DNA of 64,000 nucleotides from Varroa destructor (GCF_002443255.2 NW_019211456.1:19949557-20013556), one strand, 5' to 3'; counted from the first letter of the stretch, positions 1-15,515 are shown. The notes: generated from the letters alone by a model not told the origin. Program-made: numbers and translations.

Positions 1-934
1 TTAAGATGAAAAAAGTAAGAAGGACTACTTGACATTAGCTGGCTCAAGTGGATAGAAATCAGGTGGAGGAGATCAACAATGGCGACAGCAACAACGCACA
101 CTGTTTCTGGGCATCTGATTTTTGTTTTGTACGCTTAGATAGTAATTAATATTGCAGGCCACGAAAGGAAAATACGTTTATACGTATGGTGCTATATTAC
201 TAAACCTTTAAAATAGGACCAGTACGATTTCTGTCAGTCCTTCAGTATTTTTGCGCAATAAACATGTGTACACGATGTAGTGGAATAAGACTGGTACTTA
301 GGTGAGGTACTACATGTATAATGTAAATATTCGTGCACAATAACGTTACTTAGTTTAGGCTTGTTTCTAAATCTATCAACTTTAGCTAGATAAGATGGTT
401 TTTACAGTGTGCAGAGATGCTTTATTCGTTCTGTTACACGAGTTCTTAACCGATTCGTCCCAGACATTTGGCTCCGCTTATCTATCGAGTCTGATTTTCA
501 TTAATGTGCTTAGCACGGCATAGCATTAGTACAGCAGAGCTCTATTATATGCTCGTCGTTGGACTCTAACCCATCCCGTTTAATACTGTATAACTAAATA
601 TATAAAGCGCAAAGGTTCGATAAATAAAGAAATCGGAAAACAGCTAGAGGTATGTTTTTTTCGAGACACGTTCATTCCTAAGATGATATAAATTACCTCA
701 TAGTGTTGCATTACTTTTATTCTTGGTCATTCCTTTGTTTTTCTCAGTCAAATTGAATCGTGGCACCTATTTTAACAAGCAAAAAAGATTACGAGGCATA
801 GCTAATTGGAAGCCTTTTCTTTATCAACAACTGTCACTCTTTTATTTTTTACGTCGGTGCCCTTTTCGTTTACCTTGTAGCGTTTTCCATTGCCACCGGA
901 ATTCCACTCTGGCCAGTGAATGGAAACTTCTCTA

Positions 935-1560
935 GGACATAACGAGGCGCTTCCTTCGCCTTGTCTTTCGTTCGTCCTTTTCTCTAGAATTTTATTCGTG
1001 AATCATTCTTTGCCCCTGCTCAGTTTTCCCATTTTTACAGTAGAGCTAGTGGCAAGTACCAAAATAAACGTGTTATTGCCAGTTCTTTTTTTCATAAATT
1101 TACTTTATCTATTTCAGTGTCTTTCGTCAGCAATCTTCACTGCTCCATTTCATCCCGCTGACCTCTCCGCGACGTCCATTTGAACCAGTTGTACGACCTT
1201 GGCCCCGAAACGTTGGATTAAGTCATTTGACCGGTCGGTTGCCTGGCTGTTCGTCCTATGCCTTTTTCACCCCTGGATTTGCGTCCTTTCTTCAACACAT
1301 TTACTTATCCACTTTGGTTTTCTGTTTTTCCTTGTCCAGCTGCACCAAGACCGTTGTATTCCGTCGTCTCTCTTCTGCTCAGCTTTACGTCTGCATGTCT
1401 GTTGGTCGACCGTTTGCCTCCAGTACCGTTGTTTTCCGTTACTGCGAAAACTGTTGCTGTTGGCTACTTCTGCGTTTGCAAGTTCATTCAGATTCTGTCG
1501 TTTTCTATTTGACAGTCTGGCGGGAGTCTATTCTCTCTATATTCTTTGCACTATAGAGTG
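935..1560 (+). repeat. Pyrimidine-rich (C/T-skewed) island
   Basis: About 600 bases of the plus strand are dominated by C and T with few A/G runs. Several frames are open at once, which is typical of skewed low-complexity sequence rather than a gene. Confidence 0.45.
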
Positions 1561-4500
1561 AGTGGGCTAAGTCAGTGGTTTATGTACTCAGCATCCGCCG
1601 GCTTATAGACGTCCTTATCATGATTCTTGCGGAGCCAACAGTAAAATCCAGCCCAATTAACTAGCTCTTTCTTTTGTTTGTTGCCCTTCCGTTGTGGTGT
1701 GGCCCTTCTTGAAACAGAACTTTTCATCCACTCCAACGCTAACATCAGAACAAGAGCTCCAATCCTTGCTTAGAAGGCTACCAGCTATTTTTCTGCTCGA
1801 TCAACATGAGGCTTAAACAGTGCTCTGCAAAAATCTGAAACTCAGAATTAAAAAGAGAAAATCTAAGGAAGCGTGGACGAAGCTGGATGAAAAAAAGCCA
1901 CGTTAGAGTTGCACGAGCGGCAATAGCCGCAACCCTTGTGTATGTTTGCAGCCTGTTAGCCCAGCCAAACCTTAAGCTAGCCTCTGTCTATTAGCTGAGT
2001 TTACAAAACATGTGCCCCGGGTAAAGTGGATACGTGAGGTTAGACCTATTGTCGAAAAAGGGTATATAACATGTAGACGAAAGAAGCGTCTAGGATTTGA
2101 GCGATGGAAAGGTCCGTTTTCGTTCAACGACGTAGTGTGCCATCAAAAGCTAATTCCCTTAAACACCAAAGCAAACGCAATGACGTGGGCGGTGAATAAG
2201 CAGAGACTGATTAAAGCTTGACTGTTACCACAACGTGTAGCGTGGATAGCCGCGTACAGCGGACGGCGTACGAAGTACGGCGATCTGGGAAAAAGGGCGA
2301 TCGACAACAAGCGCAACCGATGAGACAGGGCCCACGGCCAGCTCATTTGACCCCGTTTCCTCCGTCTGCTTTCTACAGTTCACTGTTTCACCGCGACAAG
2401 TCGCAATGACATCACTAAATGTTCCTAATGCGACCAAACAGTACGATTGCGTATAGTGAGATATTTACGCTCGACTGCTGAGTTGCTTATGCTGGGTGAT
2501 TCCGTATATAAATATCCATTCCCGTGGACTTGTTTCGGCAGCCCACAACGAAGACTTGCGCTCACACGATGCTAAATACCGCGGATACTACATTGTGGTA
2601 TTATTAGTAAGGTATGACTAAACTGAAACGGGCCGTCTTTTTTTTGTCGGTTTTTCGTTCTTTTTCTAGCATGCGCTCACCTTTCACTATCGTTCAATTG
2701 CTGCTCGACCAGTAAGTGTACGTAATAGCGCAGAGCCTATCGGCACAAGGAATCGATAAATGTCGACCTAACGGAAACAGCCCCTCTGATGTTTATGGTC
2801 TAAGTAAAAAGTGTCATTTCAGCAGGCCAGTTCGGTAAACGAAAGAATGAGGGGAACTTCATTTATACCCGCGAACAGGGCGCATCTTTCAGCCATTATA
2901 CCGGTGGGGCATCTGTGATACAGCTACACACAATCAAACACTAATGAATAGATCCATACAGCATTGTCGATATGGACACGGCACTATTGAACGACTCTGA
3001 AGATGCTCAACGGCATACAGCTAATGCATGTGTGAACATACTATTTCACTACGGCTGACCCTACAACCACCGAAGCACGGTATGCCTATGTTCTAGTATC
3101 TCTACGTGAACTGTCTGCACGTAGCAGACCGACGTTCCGTTTACAGCAACAGCTAATCTCCCAACGATAATCTGTGAACAAATATTACCAACGATTAGAC
3201 GTTGCCTGAGATATAACGAAAAACTACGTATGAAGGCCGGCCAGTATAGACTCCAGCAACGTTCAACCGACGACAGTGAAATAGTGTCCACTACTGCCTA
3301 TCGGCGGACGCAGTATCTGCTAAAGGCACGATCACTGATGATGCATAAAATTAGACCCGAATGGGCGGAGATGCGACAAAACAACGACCGGACGTAGTAG
3401 CGTGCAAACGCGTGTCATGTATTTGTAGCAGACACAGTCACAAGCGTTGCGACAGTATCAACGGAGCCTGCGGAAACGACCATAATAACAAGAAGTGCGC
3501 CATCAACGGCCGTGACGATAGGCACGGCGATGAAGAAATTAGAAAAACTTAGCACGACGGAAAAGAAACGATGAAAAGGCGTCGAAGTGGAACTTCAAAT
3601 AAAAGCTGGCGTGCAGCGAGAACATATTTAGCAAAGGCGAACCGGGGAAACTAGGAAAGGCCGTAAGTCGTTAACGCATCGACCCTGGGGGGTATTGCTG
3701 ACTTGTCTTATTATATCTATCAATCTATCAGTTATTCTTCGTCTATATTAATCTTTGAGCTGAGCAGCTTTTTCGTCTGATAATGAAATCTGCCCAACTC
3801 GAATACAGCGGCAAGAATAACCGATATGTCATGATCGATACAATCATGTAAAGGAGTTTCGAATGAACGTTTTTTGAGGGCTGCTGTCTGAGAAAATTGG
3901 CACTTGGTCAATATACTATGTGACAGATCTAATAAAAAAACGGGGTAGAAAATGTATTGTTAACCGTTTACCAGGAAAGTTGTTTGATGGCTTAAAAAAG
4001 TGCGTCACCATGCACACGACGCGGTGTGCGTATCTGTTTATGTTATTAGAATAGTGTTAATTGTGTGTTTCTAGTAATAACTAGTATATCTGTACGAATG
4101 AGCTCGCTCATGTAGTTTTAGCATTTCTTGTTACTAATTAGAAATGAGCTTTCATTTTTAAGCGTATTACGATATCCAAGCTTTATCTGAATCAAAATAG
4201 GGTGAACTAAAGAGCTAGCTGACCAGCTGATTATTGCTTGGTTGATTGTTGGTTCTGAGGTTCCACTATAGGGTACTCATGCGTGTGAACACATAAAAAT
4301 TGGTTAGCTAATCAGAACCGAAGCAGTTGTAGTTACACCATATACAACGATATAATCAATAGAAGCACGATTTATCTATAATGTAATCGCCAGATCGATC
4401 CGATAGAGTTAGTCGTGAAATATGAAGTTATCGTTATTGGCTTTGCGAAGATTTGTCCAGACGTATGTTTGCACACTTGGCACACTTTATGGGAGACGGA

Positions 4501-7500
4501 AATTTCATCTCTTTGGAAAAGAGATATATATATCAATAAAGTGCACTTTTTTTTTTCAAATTAAACAGAGGTTCTTCAGAATAATATGCTATTGGTCATA
4601 TAAGTATCTGAAGCAAACCGCTGTAATCTTCATCTAATTTCTAGTATGACAGTAATTCTAGTATGATAGCCCTAACCTATCAGGTATATAGTACGGCATC
4701 CTCCAATATAATCGTCTGCAATGCAGTTTGTTCCATAAAAGATCGGTAACTTCTATTCTGAGCTTCCTCAGGTCTTTCCATAGCAAAGCGTTAGGAACTA
4801 AACTGTAAGAGGGCTCCGCGTTAGGAGTCTCAGCAGAGCTAAGTACCTATTACGGCAAAAGACAGTTAGCGTACGGAACAAGCAAATGCCTCACAACACA
4901 GGATAGCCGAATGGGACCTGAAGGAGTATTCGTGTGTGCCGTTTGCGATAATTGTGACCTATCTAAACCTGCTCTAGCCTTGCATTCATCCTTATTAACA
5001 TTCTAGACACAGACTATTTCATCATATAATACCCACCTATATTTATCAATAATAGTTCTTCGATACGAAAAACGATTACTGATACTTTCTTTTTGAAACA
5101 AACAGGCGGAAGGCTGAACTGAACCCTACAATCACAGACGTCATAACTGATTGTCGAACAGTGCCGCTGCTCGGGGCAGCTGGAGGAACACGTACGTATG
5201 GCAAGCAAACTGTGTTTCTTCACCCTTATCATGCGGTCCTGGACCCCCGACTTATCTGTTACTACCACCTTGTAAGAGTGCTAGCAGTAGTAGTATATAT
5301 GATAGCTATTCGCCATAGTTGCGATATCGCCCGCCGTTTCCGGTGCCGTTGATGCCAGGTCGTTAGTTATACGTTGCGAAGTCATCCTGACAAGTCGTTA
5401 TAGCAGTGGCTTGACGGCTAACTATACTTCTGGAAAAGTGCATGTAGTTACTCTAAAACATTGGTTGTTGATTTCGATCCCTATCTATCTGTCTTCTTCC
5501 GCCTTTTTCATCACTCTGCCGATAAGCCTAGTGGCAGCCTTTGCTCGTCGCGTAGAATCCCGCAAGCAACGTCTCTCCGTCTCCAGATGATAAAAGGTGG
5601 ACCACCGCACAACTTGCATGGATGGATTCTGCCTTCGCCATGCCTTTTTGCCATGCGGAACCCACCGCCCTGGATTTCTCCGTAGCCTTGAAGGAGAGAA
5701 GCTGACTGCTGAAGTCTCAAAATCACCTAGCTTCGCTCCTGCTGCGCGCTTTGTTAAACCCTAACTAACATCTTCCAAAGAAAATGAAGCGTACCGCGCA
5801 GATGTTAGCAGGCGGAAAACGGCAAAACTAACTGGAAGGAAATTAAAGAAAATAATCTTGGAATGCTTGTCGATTGCTTGCCCGTCTACCCGTTTATAAG
5901 GGGTTTCCTGACTGGCTGATTCAACGCTCTGTGGGGGAGCCAGCCCGGCCAAGCTGCTTGCTTGGAAACTACCAGGCCCATGTACCCGGCCAACACTTTA
6001 TAATCTAACTACATAACTCTCCCTTCTCCTGCGACCTCTCAAACTTTAACATTAGACCACAAAGCACTACAAAATCGCTTGCCTTCTTGGTACCGTTCCA
6101 GTCCGGAAGGAACAGCCTTTGGGGCCCTGGGCAGATATCTGCCAATGCATTAGTTTTCTCCAGCGTTGAATGTAAATAAGGCGAATCGGCTGCGAACAGG
6201 AAAGGTGGAGAAAAAGAGAGTGACGTTGTGCAGTGTGATCGTTTGTGATCGTGCTGCCCCAGCTCATTTTGCGCATCAATCACAGTGTATGTCCTTTTTT
6301 TACATCTTTCTTTGCATCGTTGCCTCGCTAGCTTTTGAACAGAAAAGCGTTCGGGTCTTTACCTCCAGTCCGTCTCATCTTTGCGGGTAAGAGTTTGCCA
6401 TCGTCTTTCATAACAGTATGGTGTCCAGGAAGTAACGAAGAGGGCCGAGCACCTTTACACATTAGTTATTTGACTGTTGAAATCGCAGCAAAAAGTAAGT
6501 GGCTGTACTTTTCTAAAGATAGACTTACTACCCATCCACCGATGAGAAAATCACGTTCCAGTCCATCGACGACAACTTAACGAGCGATGAACTATACGAA
6601 AGGCCACTTTTTCCATTTTGATTTCAGTTGAAAACCTGTTCATCTTATTCACCCCTGTATCTCATAGCTGCATAGAGAAGTAGCAAAATACATGGAATCG
6701 AAGAATGTAACGAAAGGTTTAGTTTTGATCGTTCTTGGCTGTCATTGACGGCCCACAAAATAGATATACTTGCGACCCTGAGAGGCTCTTATAATATCAG
6801 CTCGAGAACAAGCTGCAGGTTTGAAGGGGCTGACCACATGTCGTAAACAGAGCCTTCGAACGGCTGGAACTCTAGTGAAAAAGTGGAAGGGTCTCCATGA
6901 GGGAAATTTTACAGTGAGCTAAGCAGTTTATAATCAGTTTATAATATATAATAATAATAGGCAGTTTATGGATTCTTAGCTTGCGTCGTTTTTATGTTTA
7001 TGGCAAGAAACTTTAAAAATCAACCGATTAAATTATTTACAGTATATCATGTGTTGCAAAATTAACGAGTCACACGGTTCAGCTCTGAAGAGTTCCTGTG
7101 GCGGACGATCTATCAGAAGTAAAAAGATTAGTTTACACCTCTGTTATGTGCCATGGGAGTCACAATTAGGAACTCGAGTCGTGCGAAGTACTTCAGTACC
7201 TCAAAATGTTTTTCTATGCGGTACCGTATATAATTTCAACGGAGATTGAAACGTTTTTAACGAACTTTGTGGTGGGCATGGCTGGGCAATATTGCAATTC
7301 TTTGGCGTGCCGTGGGTTGCCACTACGATAGTTAATTTCATGGTCATTGACAAACTATCATACCAGATTTCAGATACTGATAGCACAAATCATGCATAAC
7401 AGATATACTACATTAACAAAGTCTCGTGAATGATGTTTTGCTATTCGTTTACAGTATTAGGCCCGAAGCCGTTGGTTATAGTATCAAAGTTGGGATGACA

Positions 7501-8059
7501 GTTATTGAATTCGGATCCGAGATGTGCGCCTTAACATAGGGTCTGACATTGCGCTGATCTAACTGCAAGGTTAATAATTATTAGTCTTAGAATTTACGTC
7601 CGAGGATTTGAGGGAGTCCAGCACAGCTGGTATTTTGAGGGGGCCTAGGAGAGAACATAATAATGAATATAGTATTTTTTTTTCTTATTCAAGTTCGTTT
7701 GTTATTCTATTACTTGTTAAACTTATTCGTTTGTTCAGATAAAATCCCATTCCGTGTAACATATCTAGGAATCAACGGTAAACAGAAACACAGAGACTGT
7801 CATGAATATACAACGAATAGAAGTCAATTATTGCCAAAGGTTTTTAGCTGCGAGAACTGGTCGAATCTAGAAAAGTAAACAGGGTTTCTATCTAAAGCAT
7901 CTTATATTACTCATCTTATGTTATTGAAAAGAGGGATGATACGTTAACGCATAGACATGCGCTTTCTTTACCGCCTAACATATTTCGTTACTATTTTCTC
8001 CATAGCGGCTCCTCTAATTGAGTTCTTAGAACAGAAATCAAATAGAAGCACATAAAAAA

Positions 8060-8700
8060 ACACTACTAGTTTTTTCGTTTTTTTTTTCCCGTTTGCTCTT
8101 TTACCACTCGTATGCAGCGCACGAGCTGGGTGCTTTTTCTATTCTTTAATAAAGTATCATTCCTTTCCTTTTTTTACTTAATGCTGCCACTGATACAACT
8201 CCTGGAAGCTTTATCTGTTTGATCAAAGCACACTGGTATACCTGGCACGAGAATCACGTAGACATGCTCTTAACCTGTCAACTCTCTTCGGGCTGTCTAT
8301 ACTAACGATCGCCTCATAAACTAAGCGAGTACTCTTACTATGTACTTTTGGACTCTAGAGGTTTTCTCTCACTTACACCACTTCTCCTTTTTTTAATGTC
8401 CACAACCTACCGAGATGACCCCTCTTCACTTTTTTTCAACGTCTAGGCAAAGCCAGCCAGGATCCAGTCGTATAACCCTGAATCCATCGAATCCATGCAA
8501 AGCATCCACATTACCATTCCCAGCAACTTCTGGAACTTGCTGTAAAGTTTTTTTCAGTGTCGCCCCTGAGTGCCCCGCCACGCGAGGAACTGCTTTTTCG
8601 TCGCTTTTCCCTTTTTGCTCTCTAGCGCACCCTCATAATCACTCAGTCTATCGTCGCTGTTACCGCAATCAATCCGTAACAAAGCCATAATGCTATGGCT
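8060..8700 (+). repeat. Pyrimidine-rich island
   Basis: This has the same C/T-skewed character as 935-1560, with runs of T and repeated CTTTT/CTTCT words. A 91-codon frame inside it has no recognisable protein content. Confidence 0.4.
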
Positions 8701-11700
8701 GCAGGCATCGCCAATCTTGCTAACTTACCTGCCGGTCACTCTATGTCAGCCCTACCAGCATTGCGTCCCTGTTCTACTCAAGCACTACAATTATATGCAG
8801 TTAAGCTACTATCAATCGTAAACTAACTAAAGGGAGCAGCTATCTGGAAGATGTACATTGCCAGAAGGAGCAAAAGTGTCGGGAATGCAATTTTTGTTGT
8901 TACATTCTGTCGACGTCTATAACGATTGCTACCATTTGCTATACCTCCGTTACCGCTATTTCTTCCACCACGTTCTGGGGCTGCAGTTCTTTCCACTTAA
9001 CTCTTTTTCTGCTGCACACTTTTTTTCATTTCCCGTATTTAGAATCATTCTGGGTTTTCGCACATTTGTTAGCCCCTTCTCAGAAGGCTCTTTTCCGTTC
9101 TCACAGTATAAACGTCGGTCAACGATGGGTCATTAAAAAAATCGTTCAGTTGCGTGCTGTTCAAATTGCACGCGTATCTATGTGCATTGTTTCCAATGTG
9201 CATGCCGTATACGTACCTGTTGTCGCGTGTCTATGTGGTAATCCTCACAGGCGCCAATCAGTCTAGCCTTACCGAAAAGGTGCTTTGAGAGAACCGAGCG
9301 ACTGATACACTTCAGAAGAAAAGGAATGGAAGTAAAACGGACTCCTAAAAATAGGAAAAAAATCTAAACTGAAAGCTGAGTGGTATAAGTCTCAAGCGAA
9401 CAATGTGAACACCTTTCCTATATAGAGCTACATAAGTTCACACGAGACTGTGAACGCATAGATACTCTTTTTTTCCTTTTTTATGTTTCCTCTAAAGGCC
9501 AAATAGGTGTCGTTGTCACTGCCACCTATAGATAGTGCATAGGGAAGCTGGTCCGAACTCAAAAGCTCTAGAAACTGCTTAGAACAGCTGTCGTTCTTCG
9601 CTGTGAGACACCGAGGTTGACGCACGAAAAAAAATCATGACTAAATGAGGGGAAAAAATAGAGGCTAAGGAAGGTGGCACCAGATAGGGGGAAATTGCAT
9701 AGAAACGCCAGCCAAGATAGATAGAAGTAGGCAGTCTCTACTTTTGGTAGAAAGGTATTGGTATATTTGGCAGAAAGGCTATGCGACGGACAATCCGGCG
9801 CATTTCATAGCACTGCAGAAACGAGGCCAATAAAAATAGCGCGGCGAAAAACGGGCATCTAGCCATGATCATAAATTGTACCAAATCGACTCGAACATCG
9901 GTCGCGCATATCCAGTGCATCCATAGAGTATCACCAGCGGCTAGTGTTCGATGAGTGAGGCGGCCAAGCTTTGCAAATAGGACACGGCACCTATTCATGA
10001 AACAAACTAAGGAAGGAAATATATAAGTTTCGAAAAAAATCAAAGAACACATCAATAGAACAGCAAAAGCGGGGATGTTAGCTCGTTGTAGTATCAAGTG
10101 GCTCAAAACAGGTATAGTTTAGGAGAGTTCGAGAAAGACCCCAGCTATCTGCTCGTGCAGAGACCGCCTAGATACGGTCTGTTTCTTTTGTTAGGCGTAT
10201 CAGGGACGACAAAGCTCGGCACAACTCCCTATTCCCATTCGGTAGGGATTGCATCGACGATTCTACTATTTGGTATTTTTCGATGTTCGGCTACGCCGCT
10301 TCGTAAGGCCATTGTAAAGGCGAGCGATTACCTTACATACAAGACTCATAATGAATAACAGTATAATTGTTAATATATATCTCAATGCACGAGTAAATCT
10401 AGCTATAAGAAGTGTCTCGCTCATGCACTAACCTTCAAAATCGAAAGCGGCAGCTTCAAACGCAATTATTATAAGACCTGGCAAAATTTTTGTGGTGTGT
10501 ACTATATAGTAGCGTAACTACACAGTAGATGTTCTTCAGTAATTAACATAGTAATGCTAGTAATTATTATGGAGAAATCAAACGGTCGATTGCATCGCAA
10601 AAGTTTATTGCTTTAAAGATTACCAACAATTTCAAGTTAAATTTAACATATTTAATTAAAGCATACAAATGTGGTACATCGAAATACATAGACCGACACA
10701 TACATATGTGAATACTTATCGCCTACATTTAGATAGTTAGCTTGATTATGGAGTCAGTAGGGGGTGAGCGATTTGTATTAGCGACCTTGTTTTCCTTGGA
10801 GTACCAGACTGAATTTCCTCTGTGTTCTATAATCCTAAACTCGACTGCTATGAGGAACTTACCTACCAAAAAGCCACTGGACAGAGGCGGGTCTCTTGCG
10901 TCGTTACGGGGTTTCGTCTAAGCGGACGATCGACCAAGACATCCGTCCAGTGAATCCGACGAAAGATAATATGTACATTCGAGAATAGATAAAAAGAAAA
11001 ATTGACATGAATTAGCCAGGCTCGAAGATACAGCCAATAACTTAGAAGAAATAAGGGTAAATAGAGTGATCGTCTGTGAAATGTTCACACAAAATAACAC
11101 AAGGGAAGGGCTATAATGGAATGAAGTACGAAACAGAATGTCCAGTAAGCAGGATCGATAATATGACTGATTATGATGACGGTGATAGCGATACCATTTC
11201 TGTTTGAAGGCCGAGGCGAAGCCCAGGTGAGCCTAAAGAGTATTTTGAATTTTTCGTTCGGCATTGCCTTTAGGCATCGCTCTGGACTAAAAGCAATTGG
11301 CGTCTGTCAACTGGAACAGAAGTACTTTACCTTGACTTGTCAGTTCATTTTAGACTTGGTGCCTCCGTCGCCATCGCCTTTCAACAAATCCGAGATACTG
11401 ATCAGCTGTTTCAGAATGTTAACGCGTTTCTAGAATTATGTAGGCGGAATAACATTTAGTGCAACTAGAATTAACAGTTGTCAACATCGAAATATTCATG
11501 CTCTCTGATATGGTACAAAATAGTGATGGTCCCTTGAGCCGCCTTCGCTATACGTGAAGCCTGTTTAGGAATTCTGGGTACTAAATAACTTGTTGGAATT
11601 GTTTTTGGTTTCTCATCGGTTAAAGTGCCGTTAGCAACACTCGTTATCGGTGAACGACACCTACATTAAGAATAATAAGCAATTTAATAGTAATTTAAGG

Positions 11701-14700
11701 CCTTCCTAACTTAAATTGAAGCACTAAGTGTGATTCTAGCTTCATTCCGTGATATTCATATGGTACGCATAAACACCTTTGCTTTTTCAATGGAGCGAAA
11801 GGATCGTTCATCGGAGCCACCTTCCCTGTCGGTTAGCGCAATTAGCTAAATACGATAGTCCGATTGTTTACTATTGCTGGATTTGAACGAAAAATACTTA
11901 CAATGCATACCGTTTTCACTAATACATTGTCCCTGCTGTGTTCTTGCGTCGATAACGCAATGATGAAACCCTAATTAAGTTTGAAGCCCCAAGCGTTTTT
12001 ATATTCGCGAGGGACACAACGTGTACTCCTTCTGAAAAGTTTCCTTGAAGTGCACCACTGCTGCTTTTCCTCCGCCGTCGCTGTTGCTGTTCTTGTTCTT
12101 TTTATCAAACTGTAGCTTAAGCACCTCATTCTGTGGAAGTCATCGAAAGGCCGACGATAACCTTCCACCGTTGCTAGCGTAAGAACGTGGCACGCAGACA
12201 CACTCGCACACAGAATTCGGCACATGCACACCAAAGGGTCTGTGTGAAATTCATGTTGACAACGTTTTTCCTTATGGAGCGTTCTTTTTTTTCGGTTTAT
12301 TCATCGATCTGGCGTCTGGGGGGAAATTCTGTTGCTTGATTGACAGTTGGTTCTGGACGACTGTGATGGTCGGCCATCATGGCACTGACATGCAGTCAAC
12401 GACTTTCTGGCAATAGCTTATGGAAGATACAACGACCATGCATATGTACACTAACGCTGTTTGCGATTACTTTTATCTCGACAAATAATGTGTCTGGCCA
12501 TTTTCCTATGTGATTCCTGAGTGGCCAATTGGTAGTGTGCACTATGTTATTATGTCAGAGTATATAGAACTGAAGTGGGTTACCGATTTGAAGAGTTAAG
12601 TATATATCTCTGTCGACAGGAAGTAGAACAAAAATCAAGACGAACAGTCAATAAGATCCCATGCACGCAGTATATAGTAAGAAAGGGGCTTACTCTTTTA
12701 CAGCGATTTATATGAATAATTTAGCAGTGCTTTCTGGGACAAAGATGAACCACAGGGGACCAGTCCGAGTAAAACGGTGGCTAACTTCTCAAATCTTAAA
12801 AAAAAATGTTTTTCTACACTTGATTCAGTAATTTAATTCAACATGCGTATTGAAATGTAAATCTGTATGCACCGTCAAGCAATGCGTCGACCTAAACATT
12901 ACCAGCAAAAAATTAAAAAAATGAAGTGATATATGTATGTATACTAAAAAAAAAATAGGCTTCTGTGCTAGTTCTAATTATATGATCTGTAAGGTAAACA
13001 AACGTTCGATATTAAAAGAAGTTCAAATAATTTTAAGAGAAAAATAATTTTGGCGAACCTATCAGTTTTTTAGTTGTCTTAGGATACTTTTATCCAGGAT
13101 TTACCTGATTTCCCGCAACTATTTAAACCTATGCATTGCTGACGTCTAGCAAATATTATTATATATTCCACATACCCTGTATCAGACGCACGTGGAAGCT
13201 GGGAACTCAAGGTAAAGACAAAGAAAGAAAATAAGCGTTCCTTCGAATACAGCATATGAGTGCATATTAAAGCTGATATGTAAAGTTAAATAATCTAGTA
13301 TGTTTTAACACCTACTCCTGACTGACTACGACGTAAAATTCGATGATTTCTAGGTAAAGGGTGACGGGCTTTCATTTTGCTCTGTCTACCTTTTGTCTTC
13401 TGTAGGCTGCGATATAACGATAAAGTTAGCCTGACTTCACGATGCAATACGTACTGCATTTGTGAAACACAAGGACCCCTCGTGATCGCGGCAGTCACCT
13501 CATATCGTCCGAAGGCGGCTTGGTTCCTGTAGTATCGTCCGCCAAGCGATCATTTGGAAAGTCAAGTAGCTGCTGTCAAAAAGTTTCCGTCGACGCACGC
13601 GGTAAACCTCCATCCCCGATCGAAGGGTAGTTATGAAATTACGAAGTTAAGGGCTTTACTGATGTGCGTCTTACGCCATGCTCTCGCTGTTATTGCGCTT
13701 CAGAATGGACCTGCCACATTTTGGTTCAGAAAGACAGCGAATCAAGACTTTGGCCTGGTGGCAATTGCCTTTCTGACCCAGTTGAGATGCCATTCTTTCG
13801 TTGCGGAGATCAGCCCGCTTTCTACCGATTGAACGGTGACGATCGCGTCAAAGGAGTGTTTCAATCTGGCTTTTCGTCGTGTCCTTCTTAGTCGACTGGG
13901 ATTCTTTTCCGTCCTTTTGTGAGCAGTCAATCCCAGCACGCGTTGGTATACAGTCAAATTCAAGGCGTCCAAGTATCCGCATCGTCTTGCGATTAAGCGT
14001 GCTTTCGATATCCGAAGGTATACAAGGTGTAATTTAGTCCTATGGGGGTCCTTTGAATAGGCATAGGCTTCATTATATCATTTGTTACACTTGAGAACGA
14101 CTGCCCAGTGCTTTTTGTTCGTCAGTAATAATATCACCTATAGGGATACGGAACAATCTGAGGAGGGAAAAGCACTCGAACGCTGCTGACTGACTTTAGG
14201 GAGATGTTTGCGCACAAATGATCGTCATAAGAGGCGTCAACGATTCTAAATAATTCGTGGAAAGCTTCACTTCAAACGATTCTTATGTCTTAGATTTTTC
14301 GTATCAGCGCGTAGTGAAGTTGCTGGCTATCGTATCTTTTACCGAGTGCAAAAAAAAACTCATTCTGAAAGGTCTCATCTGTTAAAATTTCTGCAGTCCA
14401 TCGCAGAACCCATCTTCATGACCGCTAGACTAAATAAGCGTAACATAAGTGAAGTTCGATATTGACAAAAACGAGTAGGGTCTTCTTCGATGTATTAGGT
14501 AATACATACGTCGGAATACACCTGATTAACAGAGTAATGTGAGAGTAAATAGTCTATGGACTTAAATGTATTGCTAAGAAGAGCATTTTCTGTCTAATTA
14601 ACGCTATCGTAATATCTATTTCGTTCGTCGTTCGACTACAATGTGCACTACTCTAGAATGTTCGATAAGCTAAACCTATATAAATATTATTATAGCTAAT

Positions 14701-15515
14701 AATGCAAACAATAAACAGCTGGCACGCGGTTAGGGTATAAGAGCCCGACATACTGTTAGTCTTCGGCTAACGGTCTAGTTCTTCACGAAATATTTACGCT
14801 TCAAGACCGACCAACACGCAGTACCATGAAAGTTTTTCACGAGCTAAGAACGTAAATGGCCATTTCTTTCGCTTAGAGAAATTTATATGTGGCCCAGCTA
14901 TTCATACTGAATGAAACTATCGAGCAGAAGATACTGAATTAGGAAGATAAAGGCGATCAGGCCGACAAAGTCAAGTCACACATGACAGGGCATTGGAGTC
15001 GTCCCGCAAAAGCTTACGTGGCAGGTTTCTTGAACCTGCGATCATCTCGAAACCTCGCGCAATCACTAGCGAGTAAAATTCGTGTCGGTACAATAACGAG
15101 GGCCTTAAAAATTAGCCGAAGTAATTCTTTAAGGCATAACTTAACTAAGAATGCATAAAGAGTAGCACCGAATAAATTCATTCGTTGCCGGAGCTCGAGC
15201 GGAACCCTGCGTCCATTTAGGAGGGGAAAGTTTCCGTATAAATATTTTTCGTCCTGACTACTCTGTCAATCATGACCCGTCAACTAGTTACTTTGTTTTC
15301 ATGCTCTTTTTTACCTAGGTAATTTCTTCTAGGAACTATACGGCAAATAAAAAAGAACACAGGTTTTTTGAAGCACGAAAGACACTTCCCAATACCTTCA
15401 TCTATTTATATATATATGTAAAAATCAACACTAATCACGAAAATGACAAAGCAATTTACTGTGCTCTTCGCTCTCCTTCTTTGTCTATTACGCTTATTCA
15501 TTTTGACAATTACAG

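Larger units (their letters stand above)
1..15515. other. No supportable gene; AT-rich DNA with pyrimidine-rich islands
   Basis: All open frames here are short (122 codons or fewer), lack recognisable motifs and often overlap one another in several frames. The plus strand has C/T-rich islands, notably about 935-1560 and 8060-8700, that create long spurious frames rich in Leu, Phe, Ser and Pro. This stretch may hold the missing 5' exon(s) of the PH gene, but I could not pick one. Confidence 0.6.

Noticed and set aside
1199..1561. 120-codon open frame on the plus strand
   Set aside because: It overlaps two other long frames in the same pyrimidine-rich island, has no recognisable motif, and is rich in Leu/Phe/Ser/Cys as expected from C/T skew.
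2505..2545. TATATAAAT followed by a possible initiator, resembling a core promoter
   Set aside because: No gene start could be linked to it, and TATA-like words are common in AT-rich DNA.
9738..10106. 122-codon minus-strand frame with hydrophobic stretches
   Set aside because: There is no ATG at the frame's start and no family resemblance. A few frames of this length are expected by chance in 64 kb.
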